Assembly: GCA_031553535.1 (NCBI GenBank)
Contig: JAVBLM010000015.1
Span: 79,481 to 143,480, forward strand
Direction: 5' to 3'
Source: JAIROC01 sp031553535
GTDB lineage: Bacteria > Bacteroidota > Bacteroidia > Bacteroidales > WCHB1-69
DNA: 64,000 nucleotides
The notes beneath the pieces were generated by a model. It had not been told where the DNA came from, searched no databases, and worked only from the letters and a program-made list of their open reading frames with translations. Positions 14,156 to 21,674 of this stretch are shown one piece after another. Numbering within the stretch: the stretch's first letter is position 1; every line of letters begins with the position of its first letter. The position numbers and the translations under genes are program-made.

Positions 14156-14765
14156 GAGAGTATTAGAACAAGTCGGTAAGGATTCACTTATTTTTTATGC
14201 ACCTTTAATGCAAAATTCGAATGACATTATAGGTGGGATTTCGGGTAATGACACTGATATGACATATGGATCTGCAAATGGGGCTTATTTTAATGGAAAC
14301 ACTTCTCATATAGAGTATGGCAATATATTAGATTTGCAAGAATTTTCATTATATTTTGAATGCTATATTTTATCTAATGTGCAATATCGACCTATGTTTG
14401 GCACAAATACAGGAAGTACCGACATTACAGGATTAGCATTATTGTATTTGTCTGCTACTCAACTATCATTATATTATAGATTAACTACTGGAAGCGTACG
14501 TAGAGATATACAATCTTCTTTTGTTCCATTAAATACATGGATAAGCGTATTAATTTCCGGAATTGGAGGGAATAAAATAGATATGTGGATTAATGGATTA
14601 AATAGGGTTTCAAATAGTATAAACGCAAATTTCGTTCATAATCAACCATTTAAAATAGGAGAATCAACCCCGCAATCTGTATCACCGGGGAGTTTGCGAT
14701 ATTTTTCCGGATACCAACGACACTATAAGATATATAATAGATATTTAATGCCTCATCAAATATAA
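14142..14765 (+). CDS. LamG/concanavalin-like domain protein, candidate receptor-binding protein
   Basis: The protein has about 207 aa from ATG at 14142; an ATG at 14130 is also in frame. The whole protein reads as one LamG-type jelly roll: SLIFYAPLMQNSNDIIGG, NGAYFNGNTSHIEYGN, FSLYFECYI, then NKIDMWINGLNRV and FKIGESTPQSVSPG, and the end YFSGYQRHYKIYNRYLMP. LamG domains bind carbohydrates and often form the tips of phage receptor-binding proteins. Lacking a signal peptide or anchor, and placed before the lysis genes, it is the best candidate for host recognition in this phage. Confidence 0.7.
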   Translation: MLQSRRVLEQVGKDSLIFYAPLMQNSNDIIGGISGNDTDMTYGSANGAYFNGNTSHIEYGNILDLQEFSLYFECYILSNVQYRPMFGTNTGSTDITGLALLYLSATQLSLYYRLTTGSVRRDIQSSFVPLNTWISVLISGIGGNKIDMWINGLNRVSNSINANFVHNQPFKIGESTPQSVSPGSLRYFSGYQRHYKIYNRYLMPHQI

Positions 14766-14777
14766 CATGGATTTTAT

Positions 14778-15020
14778 ATGACAATTGAAACTATTTTACT
14801 AATTATATCAGGACTTGTTAATTTTATTGCCGGAGGCGGTTGGTTTATCAATTACAAGTTAAAAAAACGTGCAGAAAACGCAAATACGGAAATATCAGAA
14901 TTAAAAGCAAAAGAGGCTAATTTTGAGTATTATATAAAAAGAATTGCAGATCTCGAAGCAAGGTTAATAACGGCAGAAAAAACAATCGAAAAGTTGGAAG
15001 AAAAATTAAAAAATCAATGA
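14778..15020 (+). CDS. Holin-like membrane protein with coiled coil
   Basis: The protein has 80 aa: an N-terminal membrane segment (ETILLIISGLVNFIAGGGWF) followed by a Lys/Glu coiled coil to the end (ISELKAKEANFEY and AEKTIEKLEEKLKN). Small one-pass proteins of this design precede the lysis genes of many Bacteroidota phages and are annotated as holins, although evidence is by position. It overlaps the lipoprotein gene by 4 bp (ATGA). Confidence 0.6.
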   Translation: MTIETILLIISGLVNFIAGGGWFINYKLKKRAENANTEISELKAKEANFEYYIKRIADLEARLITAEKTIEKLEEKLKNQ

Positions 15021-15463
15021 AAAGGCTACTACTTTTTTTAATTCCTATTCTTCTTTTTTGTGGCTGCTCCCCTCAAAAGAGAATTGCCAGGATCGCGGAG
15101 AAATATAACCTCATACAATACGATAAAGTAATATTTCGTGATACCTTAATTATACCATCAAAAACAATTATGTTTCAAACCGTAATTGATAGTCTTGGTA
15201 ATTTTTATCAAAAGGTAAACAATAATGAGATATTTGGCAATATCCATGATTCAGTTATTACTGTTAGAGTTATTCCGGATGCGGATACAATTATTATTGA
15301 AAAACCAATTGATGTACACACTATAAAAGTCAATAAAGTAGAAAAGGTAAAACCTTATCCTATTATTGATAAAATGTTGTTTTTTCTTTTTGGTTTATGT
15401 TGCCTGTGTGTCGTAATTATAATCCTTTATTTCGTATTTAAACGTGAAAAAAAACAGTCTTAA
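15017..15463 (+). CDS. u-spanin-like lipoprotein with C-terminal membrane segment
   Basis: The protein has 148 aa. The start MKRLLLFLIPILLFCGCS is a lipoprotein signal with lipobox LFCGC, so the mature protein would be lipidated at Cys17 and go to the outer membrane. The centre is beta-rich (about residues 40-115), and the last 35 residues are one membrane segment (MLFFLFGLCCLCVVIIILYF) plus a basic tail. A lipobox at one end and a membrane segment at the other is the layout of unimolecular spanins, which link and fuse both membranes in the last step of lysis. The neighbours (holin-like protein, peptidase, glucosaminidase) support this. Confidence 0.65.
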   Translation: MKRLLLFLIPILLFCGCSPQKRIARIAEKYNLIQYDKVIFRDTLIIPSKTIMFQTVIDSLGNFYQKVNNNEIFGNIHDSVITVRVIPDADTIIIEKPIDVHTIKVNKVEKVKPYPIIDKMLFFLFGLCCLCVVIIILYFVFKREKKQS

Positions 15464-15962
15464 ACGGTTTATCATAGATAATAAAATTGCTTTGTCCGCT
15501 GTGGCTATCAGTGTGACATTTGCAACAATAACATTAATTATTTTATACACAAAATTTAAAAAAATGAAAACTGCTACAACTCCCTTGAAGGGAAAAGTTA
15601 AAACTAAATTTGGCAATCGGATTGCACCTATTGCCGGCGCATCAACAAATCATAACGGTGTGGATATCTCTGCACCATTAGGAACACCGATTATTTCTCC
15701 GTTAGATGGTGTTGTGTTAGATATTAACACACATAAAACAGGCGGGAAACAATTAATTATTAAACATACTAACGGTTATCGTACCGGTTATGCTCATCTT
15801 AATTCTTATGCTGTCGAAAAAGGCAGCATCGTTAAACAAGGTCAGATAATTGCATACGTGGGCAATACCGGTTTATCAACCGGGGCACATTTGCATTTTA
15901 CGGTTACTAATCCGCTTGGAATAAAAGTTAACCCGGAAGAATATTTTAATTTTTCAGCATAA
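15444..15962 (+). CDS. M23-family peptidoglycan endopeptidase, membrane anchored
   Basis: The protein has 172 aa from a GTG at 15444 (20-bp overlap with the spanin-like gene). A membrane anchor (KIALSAVAISVTFATITLIILY) precedes an M23 domain with the first zinc motif HNGVD (HxxxD), the strand GYRTGYAHL, and the HLHF (HxH) site. All metal ligands are present. An ATG at 15564 would give a soluble 132-aa form lacking the anchor. It should cut peptide crosslinks during entry or lysis. Confidence 0.85.
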   Translation: MKKNSLKRFIIDNKIALSAVAISVTFATITLIILYTKFKKMKTATTPLKGKVKTKFGNRIAPIAGASTNHNGVDISAPLGTPIISPLDGVVLDINTHKTGGKQLIIKHTNGYRTGYAHLNSYAVEKGSIVKQGQIIAYVGNTGLSTGAHLHFTVTNPLGIKVNPEEYFNFSA

Positions 15963-15964
15963 AA

Positions 15965-16513
15965 ATGGACTACAAGCAGCAATATATATCGGATATGTGG
16001 GAAGCCATTAAGGAAGTCGATTTAAAAGGTTCTTTCCCGTCTGTTATTATTGCCCAAGGAGCCTTGGAAAGTGATTGGGGGCGTTCGTCTCTTTCTACTA
16101 ATTATAATAATTATTTCGGAATTAAATCCGGGAGTTCCTGGTCGGGCCCTTCTGTTAATATGCAGACCGGTGAAGTTTTCAATGGGAATAATATTATAAT
16201 ATCATCAAATTTCCGTGTTTATCCTTCAATTGAATCATCGTTGAAGGATCGTATTGCCTTGATGCAAAAGAGTTATCCGGCTGCGTTAAAAGCAGCTACA
16301 CCATTGGAAGAAATACAAGCATTAAAAAACGGCGGTTATGCTACTGCAACTAATTATGTAGCTACCGTTGTAAGCATTATCAATTCAAACGACTTAACAA
16401 AATACGACAATCAAATACAATATGTTATGAAAGCAAGTACAACGTACTCCATATTCTTAGCCTTGGGCATTGCCATTGTTGCAATGTCGGCTTATAAATT
16501 AATAAAAAAGTAA
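15965..16513 (+). CDS. GH73-type glucosaminidase, tail-anchored
   Basis: The protein has 182 aa. It is a FlgJ/LytG-like beta-N-acetylglucosaminidase: SVIIAQGALESDWGRSSLS contains the catalytic Glu, followed by NNYFGIKSG and FRVYPSIESSLKDR. The C-terminus has a membrane segment (SIFLALGIAIVAMSAYKLI) with the tail KK, the same tail-anchor layout as the virion proteins. It may therefore be carried in the virion membrane and used at entry, rather than acting only at lysis. It starts 2 bp after the M23 gene. Confidence 0.82.
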   Translation: MDYKQQYISDMWEAIKEVDLKGSFPSVIIAQGALESDWGRSSLSTNYNNYFGIKSGSSWSGPSVNMQTGEVFNGNNIIISSNFRVYPSIESSLKDRIALMQKSYPAALKAATPLEEIQALKNGGYATATNYVATVVSIINSNDLTKYDNQIQYVMKASTTYSIFLALGIAIVAMSAYKLIKK

Positions 16514-16532
16514 CTAATTAATATTTAAAACT

Positions 16533-16748
16533 ATGGCAAAAACAACAAAGAAAATTACGGCTAAACAATTACGGGCAATTGAAGAAAGAAAAAGAAAAAT
16601 GGAACTTAAAGAAGCTGTTAGCTCATTTGCTTTAATGTTGGATTTATTTAAGAAAAAAGCAAAAGGAGCTAAAACAATGGACGGATTACTCCGTGTTGCA
16701 AGCAATTTTGAAGTAGAATTAAAATATTTTAAAAAGAATTGGAAGTAA
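16533..16748 (+). CDS. Small basic hypothetical protein
   Basis: The protein has 71 aa and is very Lys-rich (AKTTKKITAKQLRAIEERKR), with two predicted helices. It sits after the glucosaminidase with a 19-bp gap and an A/T-rich ribosome-binding stretch. The charge suggests nucleic acid binding. No family is recognised. Confidence 0.55.
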   Translation: MAKTTKKITAKQLRAIEERKRKMELKEAVSSFALMLDLFKKKAKGAKTMDGLLRVASNFEVELKYFKKNWK

Positions 16749-16767
16749 TTAATTAAATATTAAAACG

Positions 16768-17019
16768 ATGACAAAAAAGACACAACCAAAGAAATACAAG
16801 ACTATTTATGTTTCCATGTTGAAACCAAATTCTATTGAATCAAAAAAAATTTTATCAAAAACATTACCTGAGCCCAAAACGTCAAGGCAAATTGTTTCTA
16901 TGATAAATAAAGAATTAAAAGTATCTTTCCGTTCTAATGGAAGGATAGGAGCTTATTTAAGCTACAAGGCATTATCAAGAAAGAAACCATATTATTATAT
17001 ATTAACAATTTCAAAATAA
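16768..17019 (+). CDS. Small basic hypothetical protein
   Basis: The protein has 83 aa and is basic (TKKTQPKKYKTIYVSMLKPN), ending in a strand pair (YLSYKALSRKKPYYYILTI). The centre (TSRQIVSMINKELKVSFRS) could be a winged helix-like unit. It is the last forward gene of the element, closed by a terminator. No family is recognised. Confidence 0.55.
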   Translation: MTKKTQPKKYKTIYVSMLKPNSIESKKILSKTLPEPKTSRQIVSMINKELKVSFRSNGRIGAYLSYKALSRKKPYYYILTISK

Positions 17020-17031
17020 AGTTGTAAAAAG

Positions 17032-17053
17032 AAAAGAGCTTAATCGCTCTTTT
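17032..17053. terminator. Bidirectional terminator between virion operon and integrase
   Basis: AAAAGAGC (17032-17039) pairs with GCTCTTTT (17046-17053), followed by further T on the plus strand and preceded by A on the other side. It serves both converging genes. Confidence 0.75.
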
Positions 17054-17058
17054 TTTAT

Positions 17059-18198
17059 TTAAAATTCAGGTGCATTCTCATAGATTTTTTTAGTCAGATT
17101 TGGATCGTGATGGTTTCCATAAACCGTGGTCATATCAAGGGAGTGATGATCGGCATGTTGCATAACCGATAGGTCATCAATCCCTTTTTTTAGCATTTCA
17201 AAAATACCGGTATCTTTAAATGAATATAATTGCATGTTTTCGTTTAGGTTAAATAATTTTCTTAATCTCTCCCATTTTTTTGTATACGAATGGCTTAATT
17301 GATGTTTTTCTCCCGGTAGATAAGAAGCTGCAAACAAATAATAATCCGGATTATAGTTGTAGATATATTGTAATTCATTAACCAGATCAGGGGTTAATGA
17401 AGCGAACCGGGAATTATGGTTTTTTGCATTTTCACCCGGAATAAAAATAAAATGATTCTTCAGGTCGATGTGCTTTATTTTTATCATGGCTATTTCTTTG
17501 GGCCGAATGAGCGAATAATACATCAACTTACAAACGATTAAGAATTTATCGTTATTTTCTTTTAAATGATTCTGTATTAATGTTCTTGTTTGTGGATCAA
17601 TAATAGTCCGTTTCTTCGGTTGTTTTTTCTTTGTTTTGATTTTATCAAATGGGTTCCCTTTAGTAAAATATTTATCCATGCACCAATTAAAGAATGCCCT
17701 TCCCATTTTTATTTGATTGTTATAAGTTGTCACACTGTTATTGCGTGTGTTATAGCAATAATCCATATATCTAGCCACCAATGAATGATTGATAATAGAG
17801 ATATATTGAATATTGCTATTACCGATTATGAATTTATGGAACTGGTTAATAAAAGATTTATAGCTTCGCATTGTGTCTGGCCGGCTTTCTTTTTCCTTTT
17901 CTTTAAGGAATTGTCCAAACACTTCTCTCATGGGAGTATATAATCGTGCATCTTCCCCGTCAAAGAATGGATTATAACCGGAAGCAAGTTTTGCATTAAT
18001 TGCCGTTATCATGGAATCAATTTGTTTTATTGCATCCTTTTTATATTTATGCCTCTCCATGATCCGGTTTACTTTGATTGTTTTGCGACAAAGTTTGTTT
18101 GTTTGGGGATTTTCCACATAATATTCTATCATGCTACCTGATTTGTAGCACTTTAATTTTGCATTTAGATAGGAAGTATATTGTTGCGAATTTGGCAT
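17059..18198 (-). CDS. int: Tyrosine recombinase/integrase
   Basis: The protein has 379 aa. It has an N-terminal arm-binding part, a core-binding helical domain (around SRPDTMRSYKSFINQFHKF), and a catalytic domain with Arg in SLIRPKEIA, the Bacteroidota-style SFKDTG in place of the usual HxxR segment, His in HADHHSLDMT and the nucleophile Tyr in TTVYGNH. It should insert and excise the element at the neighbouring tRNA gene, about 115 bp away. It is the only reverse-strand gene of the element. Two tandem 11-bp repeats upstream (18235-18256) may be arm-type binding sites. Confidence 0.88.
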   Translation of the reverse strand: MPNSQQYTSYLNAKLKCYKSGSMIEYYVENPQTNKLCRKTIKVNRIMERHKYKKDAIKQIDSMITAINAKLASGYNPFFDGEDARLYTPMREVFGQFLKEKEKESRPDTMRSYKSFINQFHKFIIGNSNIQYISIINHSLVARYMDYCYNTRNNSVTTYNNQIKMGRAFFNWCMDKYFTKGNPFDKIKTKKKQPKKRTIIDPQTRTLIQNHLKENNDKFLIVCKLMYYSLIRPKEIAMIKIKHIDLKNHFIFIPGENAKNHNSRFASLTPDLVNELQYIYNYNPDYYLFAASYLPGEKHQLSHSYTKKWERLRKLFNLNENMQLYSFKDTGIFEMLKKGIDDLSVMQHADHHSLDMTTVYGNHHDPNLTKKIYENAPEF

Positions 18199-18234
18199 TT
18201 TTTTTTACCTGGCTAGTAAACAGCAAGATAAAAA

Positions 18235-18256
18235 CTTTTGTTCCGCTTTTGTTCCG
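18235..18256. repeat. Tandem 11-bp repeat, candidate integrase arm site
   Basis: CTTTTGTTCCG occurs twice without a gap (18235-18245 and 18246-18256) between the integrase start and the tRNA gene. Short direct repeats in this place are typical arm-type binding sites of tyrosine integrases. Confidence 0.5.
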
Positions 18257-18313
18257 TTTTTTGAATAAAACGCCTGAAAAATGCATGTTAACTATTTGTT
18301 TTTCAGGTACTTG

Positions 18314-18395
18314 TGCGGATGAAGGGACTCGAACCCCCACGCCTCTCGGCACTAGATCCTAAGTCTAGCGCGGCTACCAATTACGCCACATCCGC
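18314..18395 (-). tRNA. tRNA-Leu (anticodon TAG), integration site
   Basis: On the reverse strand the sequence starts GCGGATGTGG and ends with the pairing CATCCGC plus discriminator A. The anticodon stem is CTAGA/TCTAG around loop CTTAGGA, giving TAG, and the T arm is GGGGGTTCGAGTCCC. The length is 82 nt with a short variable arm as in leucine tRNAs. CCA is not encoded. Its 3' end faces the integrase, so the element sits at the tRNA 3' end and attR should lie within about 18314-18360. Confidence 0.93.
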
Positions 18396-18522
18396 GAGAT
18401 TGAGGGTGCAAAAGTAGTAATTTTTTTAATACAAATTCTTTAAAATGTAAGATGAAGAAAATATTTTTTTGATGGTTGTATTTTTTAGTGATGGTAGAAA
18501 CTTATGAATCTTCTTTTTTGTG

Positions 18523-18530
18523 TACCTTCG
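18523..18530 (+). promoter_or_regulatory. -7 promoter element for the DUF4105 gene
   Basis: TACCTTCG, one base off the TAnnTTTG consensus, lies 30 bp before the start codon at 18560. Confidence 0.45.
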
Positions 18531-18559
18531 CATAGTTTTTCTAAATTTAAAATATATTT

Positions 18560-19744
18560 ATGAAGAAAAGTCACATTGTTAGTCTATGTCTTATTTTATG
18601 TATAATGAATATACATTCTGTTTTTGCGCAATTAGACAAAAATGCCAAAATAAGTGTGTTAACCTGTGGGCCTGGTTTTGAGTTTTTTGAATCGTTTGGT
18701 CATACGGCTTTGCGGATATGTGATTCTACATTAGGGATGGATTATGTGTTTAATTGGGGAATATTTGATTTTAACACTGATAATTTTTATTTGAAATTTG
18801 CCCAGGGAAAATTACCTTACATGTTAGGTATTGTTACATACGAAGGGTTTGTCGCCGAGTATGCGAGCGATGGAAGAAGTATGTATGAACAACCTCTTAG
18901 ATTGACACATGAAGAAAAGAATATTTTATATAAAGCCGTAGTTGAAAATTATAAGCCTGAAAACAGGTATTATAATTACGATTTCTTTGAAGATAATTGT
19001 GCAACCAGGGTACGGGATATCGTGCAAAATAGTTTGCAAGGACGACATTTTCCTACGGATGTAATGACTGATCCCAGTTTAACTTTCCGGGAATTGTTTT
19101 ATCCTTATACAGCTAATTATCTATGGTGGAGATTTGGGATTGATATTGCTTTAGGGATGAGATCAGATAAAAAAGTTTCGACCTATAATTATATGTATCT
19201 GCCGGAGGATTTAATGGATCAGTTTGATACAACTGTTTTAGTCGGAGACATCAGAGTACTAGCAGATTCCAAAGAAACGATTTTGGAAGAATTATGTTCA
19301 CATAGTGATCCGACAGTTTTTCCTCCTAATATGTTGTTTTGGATATTATTTGCCCTGACTGCTTTGTTGAGTTTCTGGGAATGGAAAAAGGGGTTCTATG
19401 CGAAAGTATTTGATATTGTTTTGTTTACGTCGATAGCGCTTCTTTCATTGTTGGTGTTCTACCTTGCTATTATTTCCGATCACAATGCAACAAAAGACAA
19501 TTTAAACTTGTTATGGGCCAATCCTTTGTTTTTCTGGGTCTTGATAAGACTCCGTAAGACAAACAAAATAGTCTTGTATATATTACTAGGGTGCCTGGCA
19601 GTTTTGATTATAGGCTTCTGGATTCTTCCTCAATCATTTAACATTGCATTTGTTCCAATATGGTTAATGCTTGCATTACGTTTGATATTTTTGTTGTGTC
19701 CAAAGAAACAGGTTCATAACAGAAGCAAGCAAGTCATTATATAA
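18560..19744 (+). CDS. DUF4105 (Lnb N-terminal-like) membrane protein
   Basis: The protein has 394 aa. A signal peptide (about 1-23) is followed by the DUF4105 domain (about 28-190), with SVLTCGPGFEFFESFGHTAL, FNWGIFDF, FAQGKLPYMLG and the DNCATRVRDIV motif. The family resembles the N-terminal domain of Lnb lacto-N-biosidases and has NlpC/P60-like Cys/His residues, here Cys-36, His-46 and the Asn-Cys pair. About five membrane segments follow (about 253-385). Enzymatic activity is not established for the family. It is a single gene outside the phage element. Confidence 0.85.
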   Translation: MKKSHIVSLCLILCIMNIHSVFAQLDKNAKISVLTCGPGFEFFESFGHTALRICDSTLGMDYVFNWGIFDFNTDNFYLKFAQGKLPYMLGIVTYEGFVAEYASDGRSMYEQPLRLTHEEKNILYKAVVENYKPENRYYNYDFFEDNCATRVRDIVQNSLQGRHFPTDVMTDPSLTFRELFYPYTANYLWWRFGIDIALGMRSDKKVSTYNYMYLPEDLMDQFDTTVLVGDIRVLADSKETILEELCSHSDPTVFPPNMLFWILFALTALLSFWEWKKGFYAKVFDIVLFTSIALLSLLVFYLAIISDHNATKDNLNLLWANPLFFWVLIRLRKTNKIVLYILLGCLAVLIIGFWILPQSFNIAFVPIWLMLALRLIFLLCPKKQVHNRSKQVII

Positions 19745-19831
19745 TTATAGCAAGAAACTATATGAAGACGTTCATGAATTATAACTTCTTGTAACTTGCG
19801 TAACGTCTATTCTTAATATAAAACAGGCAAA

Positions 19832-21559
19832 TTATAGTAGTTTCATATCCTTAATAATTCCATCTAGTTTTTGGTCGAGTAGGGATGTGGTTTTATCTGT
19901 GTCTTTCCGATCGTTTAATGTTGTTTTCACGCTAAAGTAAAACTTTATCTTAGGTTCTGTTCCTGAAGGACGAACTGTTATCTTACTTTTATCTTCCAGA
20001 AAGAATTGTAATACATCAGAAGAAGGTAAATCTATTTTTTTTGTTGTGTTTTTCACTAGATCTTTTTCTTTTAGTAATTTATAGTCTTTAATCTCTGTGA
20101 CTTTAATTCCATTAATGTATTGTGGAGGATTGCTACGATAGTCTTCCATCATCTGTTTGATTTCCATAGCTCCGTTCTGACCCTTTTTGGTCAAAGATAA
20201 TAACCGTTCTCTGTAACATCCGAATTCCAGATAAATGTCTGTTAAGATATCAAAAAGTGATTTTTGCTGCTGTTTTGCCCATGCTGTAATTTCAGCAATA
20301 ATACAACAGGCGCTTACAGCATCTTTATCCCTGACAAAATCTCCAATAAGATATCCATAACTTTCTTCACCGCCACAGATAAATTCTTCTTTATTCTCCA
20401 GTTCCTTGATCTTTTCTGCAATGTATTTAAAACCGGTCAGGACATCGTAGCTTTTTACATTGTATTTGTGAGCAATCTCTACCAGCAATTCGGTAGTGAC
20501 AATGGTCTTGACAATATATTGCTTTGAGTTTATCTTATTATGTTGTTGCCACATCTTACACATATAGTAAATGATAAGCGAAGCAGTCATATTTCCGTTT
20601 AAGAGTATAAATTCTCCTTTGTCATCTTTAACAGCAATGCCCACGCGGTCGGCATCAGGATCTGTTGCCATTACAAGATCGGCATTTGTTTCTTTGGCTT
20701 GCTTGAGTGCCATCGACAATGCTTCTGTTTCTTCCGGATTAGGGGAGATTACCGTTGGGAAATTTCCATCAGAAATATCCTGTGCTTTTACGGTGTTGAT
20801 ATTTTTAAATCCGAAAGCAGACAAAGCCTCTGGCACTATTTTGACTCCTGTTCCATGCAGTGGACTATATACAATGTTTAATTGATTGTACTTTTCAATA
20901 ATATCAGGGTGTATTGATAGTGTTTTCAGCTTTGATATGTATACTTCATCAATCCCTTTCCCGATATATTCAATAAACTTGTCATTGCGGGTAAACTGTA
21001 CTTCTTCGATGCCTTTTATTTTTCTTACTTCGGCAATTACGTTTTTATCGTGAGGGGGTACCAATTGTCCTCCGTCTGACCAGTAAACTTTATATCCGTT
21101 GTATTCCTTTGGATTATGCGAGGCTGTAATTACAATTCCACTGTCACAATTCAAGCGCCGGACAGCGAAAGATAGTTCCGGCGTAGGACGTATATCATCG
21201 AAAATATAGGTGTAGATACCGTTTGCTGAAAGAACCTCTGCTGTGATTTCTGAGAAATAACGACTGTTATTGCGGGAATCATAAGCAATGGCCACTTTGG
21301 GTGTTTTTCCTTTCACCTGTTCTTTGATATAATTTGCTAATCCCTGTGTTGCCATGGCAACCGTATATTTGTTCATCCGGTTGGTTCCAACGCCCATAAC
21401 TCCGCGTAATCCCCCTGTTCCGAATTCCAAATCACGGTAAAATGCATCCTCCAGAACTTTTTCATCGGTTTGCATTAGGTTGCGTATATAGGTTTTACTT
21501 TCTTCGTCATACTGGCCATTGAGCCAGGTTTCGATATTCTTTTTTGTTATATCTTCCAT
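19832..21559 (-). CDS. Phospho-sugar mutase (phosphoglucomutase/phosphomannomutase)
   Basis: The start is the ATG giving MEDITKKNIETWLNGQY, 575 aa; the longer frame to 21595 would begin upstream of the -7 element. Motifs of the alpha-D-phosphohexomutase family are intact: catalytic serine in TASHNPKEYNGYK, Mg-binding DPDADRVG, the sugar loop GGEESYGYLIGD, and the phosphate site RPSGTEPKIKFYF. It interconverts hexose 1- and 6-phosphates in the cytoplasm. The length matches the long PGM2-like branch. It is transcribed divergently from mnmE. Confidence 0.92.
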   Translation of the reverse strand: MEDITKKNIETWLNGQYDEESKTYIRNLMQTDEKVLEDAFYRDLEFGTGGLRGVMGVGTNRMNKYTVAMATQGLANYIKEQVKGKTPKVAIAYDSRNNSRYFSEITAEVLSANGIYTYIFDDIRPTPELSFAVRRLNCDSGIVITASHNPKEYNGYKVYWSDGGQLVPPHDKNVIAEVRKIKGIEEVQFTRNDKFIEYIGKGIDEVYISKLKTLSIHPDIIEKYNQLNIVYSPLHGTGVKIVPEALSAFGFKNINTVKAQDISDGNFPTVISPNPEETEALSMALKQAKETNADLVMATDPDADRVGIAVKDDKGEFILLNGNMTASLIIYYMCKMWQQHNKINSKQYIVKTIVTTELLVEIAHKYNVKSYDVLTGFKYIAEKIKELENKEEFICGGEESYGYLIGDFVRDKDAVSACCIIAEITAWAKQQQKSLFDILTDIYLEFGCYRERLLSLTKKGQNGAMEIKQMMEDYRSNPPQYINGIKVTEIKDYKLLKEKDLVKNTTKKIDLPSSDVLQFFLEDKSKITVRPSGTEPKIKFYFSVKTTLNDRKDTDKTTSLLDQKLDGIIKDMKLL

Positions 21560-21584
21560 GATAATTTGTTTATGAACCATTTTG

Positions 21585-21592
21585 CAAATGTA
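21585..21592 (-). promoter_or_regulatory. -7 promoter element for the phospho-sugar mutase
   Basis: On the reverse strand TACATTTG matches TAnnTTTG and lies 25 bp before the chosen ATG at 21559. It supports that start over the upstream one. Confidence 0.55.
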
Positions 21593-21646
21593 CAAATTTT
21601 ATACCACCAATTCTACACTTTGGATTTTCTATATGGTCTAAAATTG

Positions 21647-21654
21647 TAATTTTG
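21647..21654 (+). promoter_or_regulatory. -7 promoter element for mnmE
   Basis: TAATTTTG matches TAnnTTTG, 20 bp before the ATG at 21675. A TTTG at 21619-21622 is a possible -33 partner, though slightly far. Confidence 0.5.
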
Positions 21655-21674
21655 TACAATTAATAGAAATAAGC

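Noticed and set aside
1..18313. Tailed phage or conjugative element
   Set aside because: No terminase large subunit, portal, tape measure, sheath, relaxase or Tra genes are seen; the ATPase, capsid candidate and membrane proteins fit a tailless phage.
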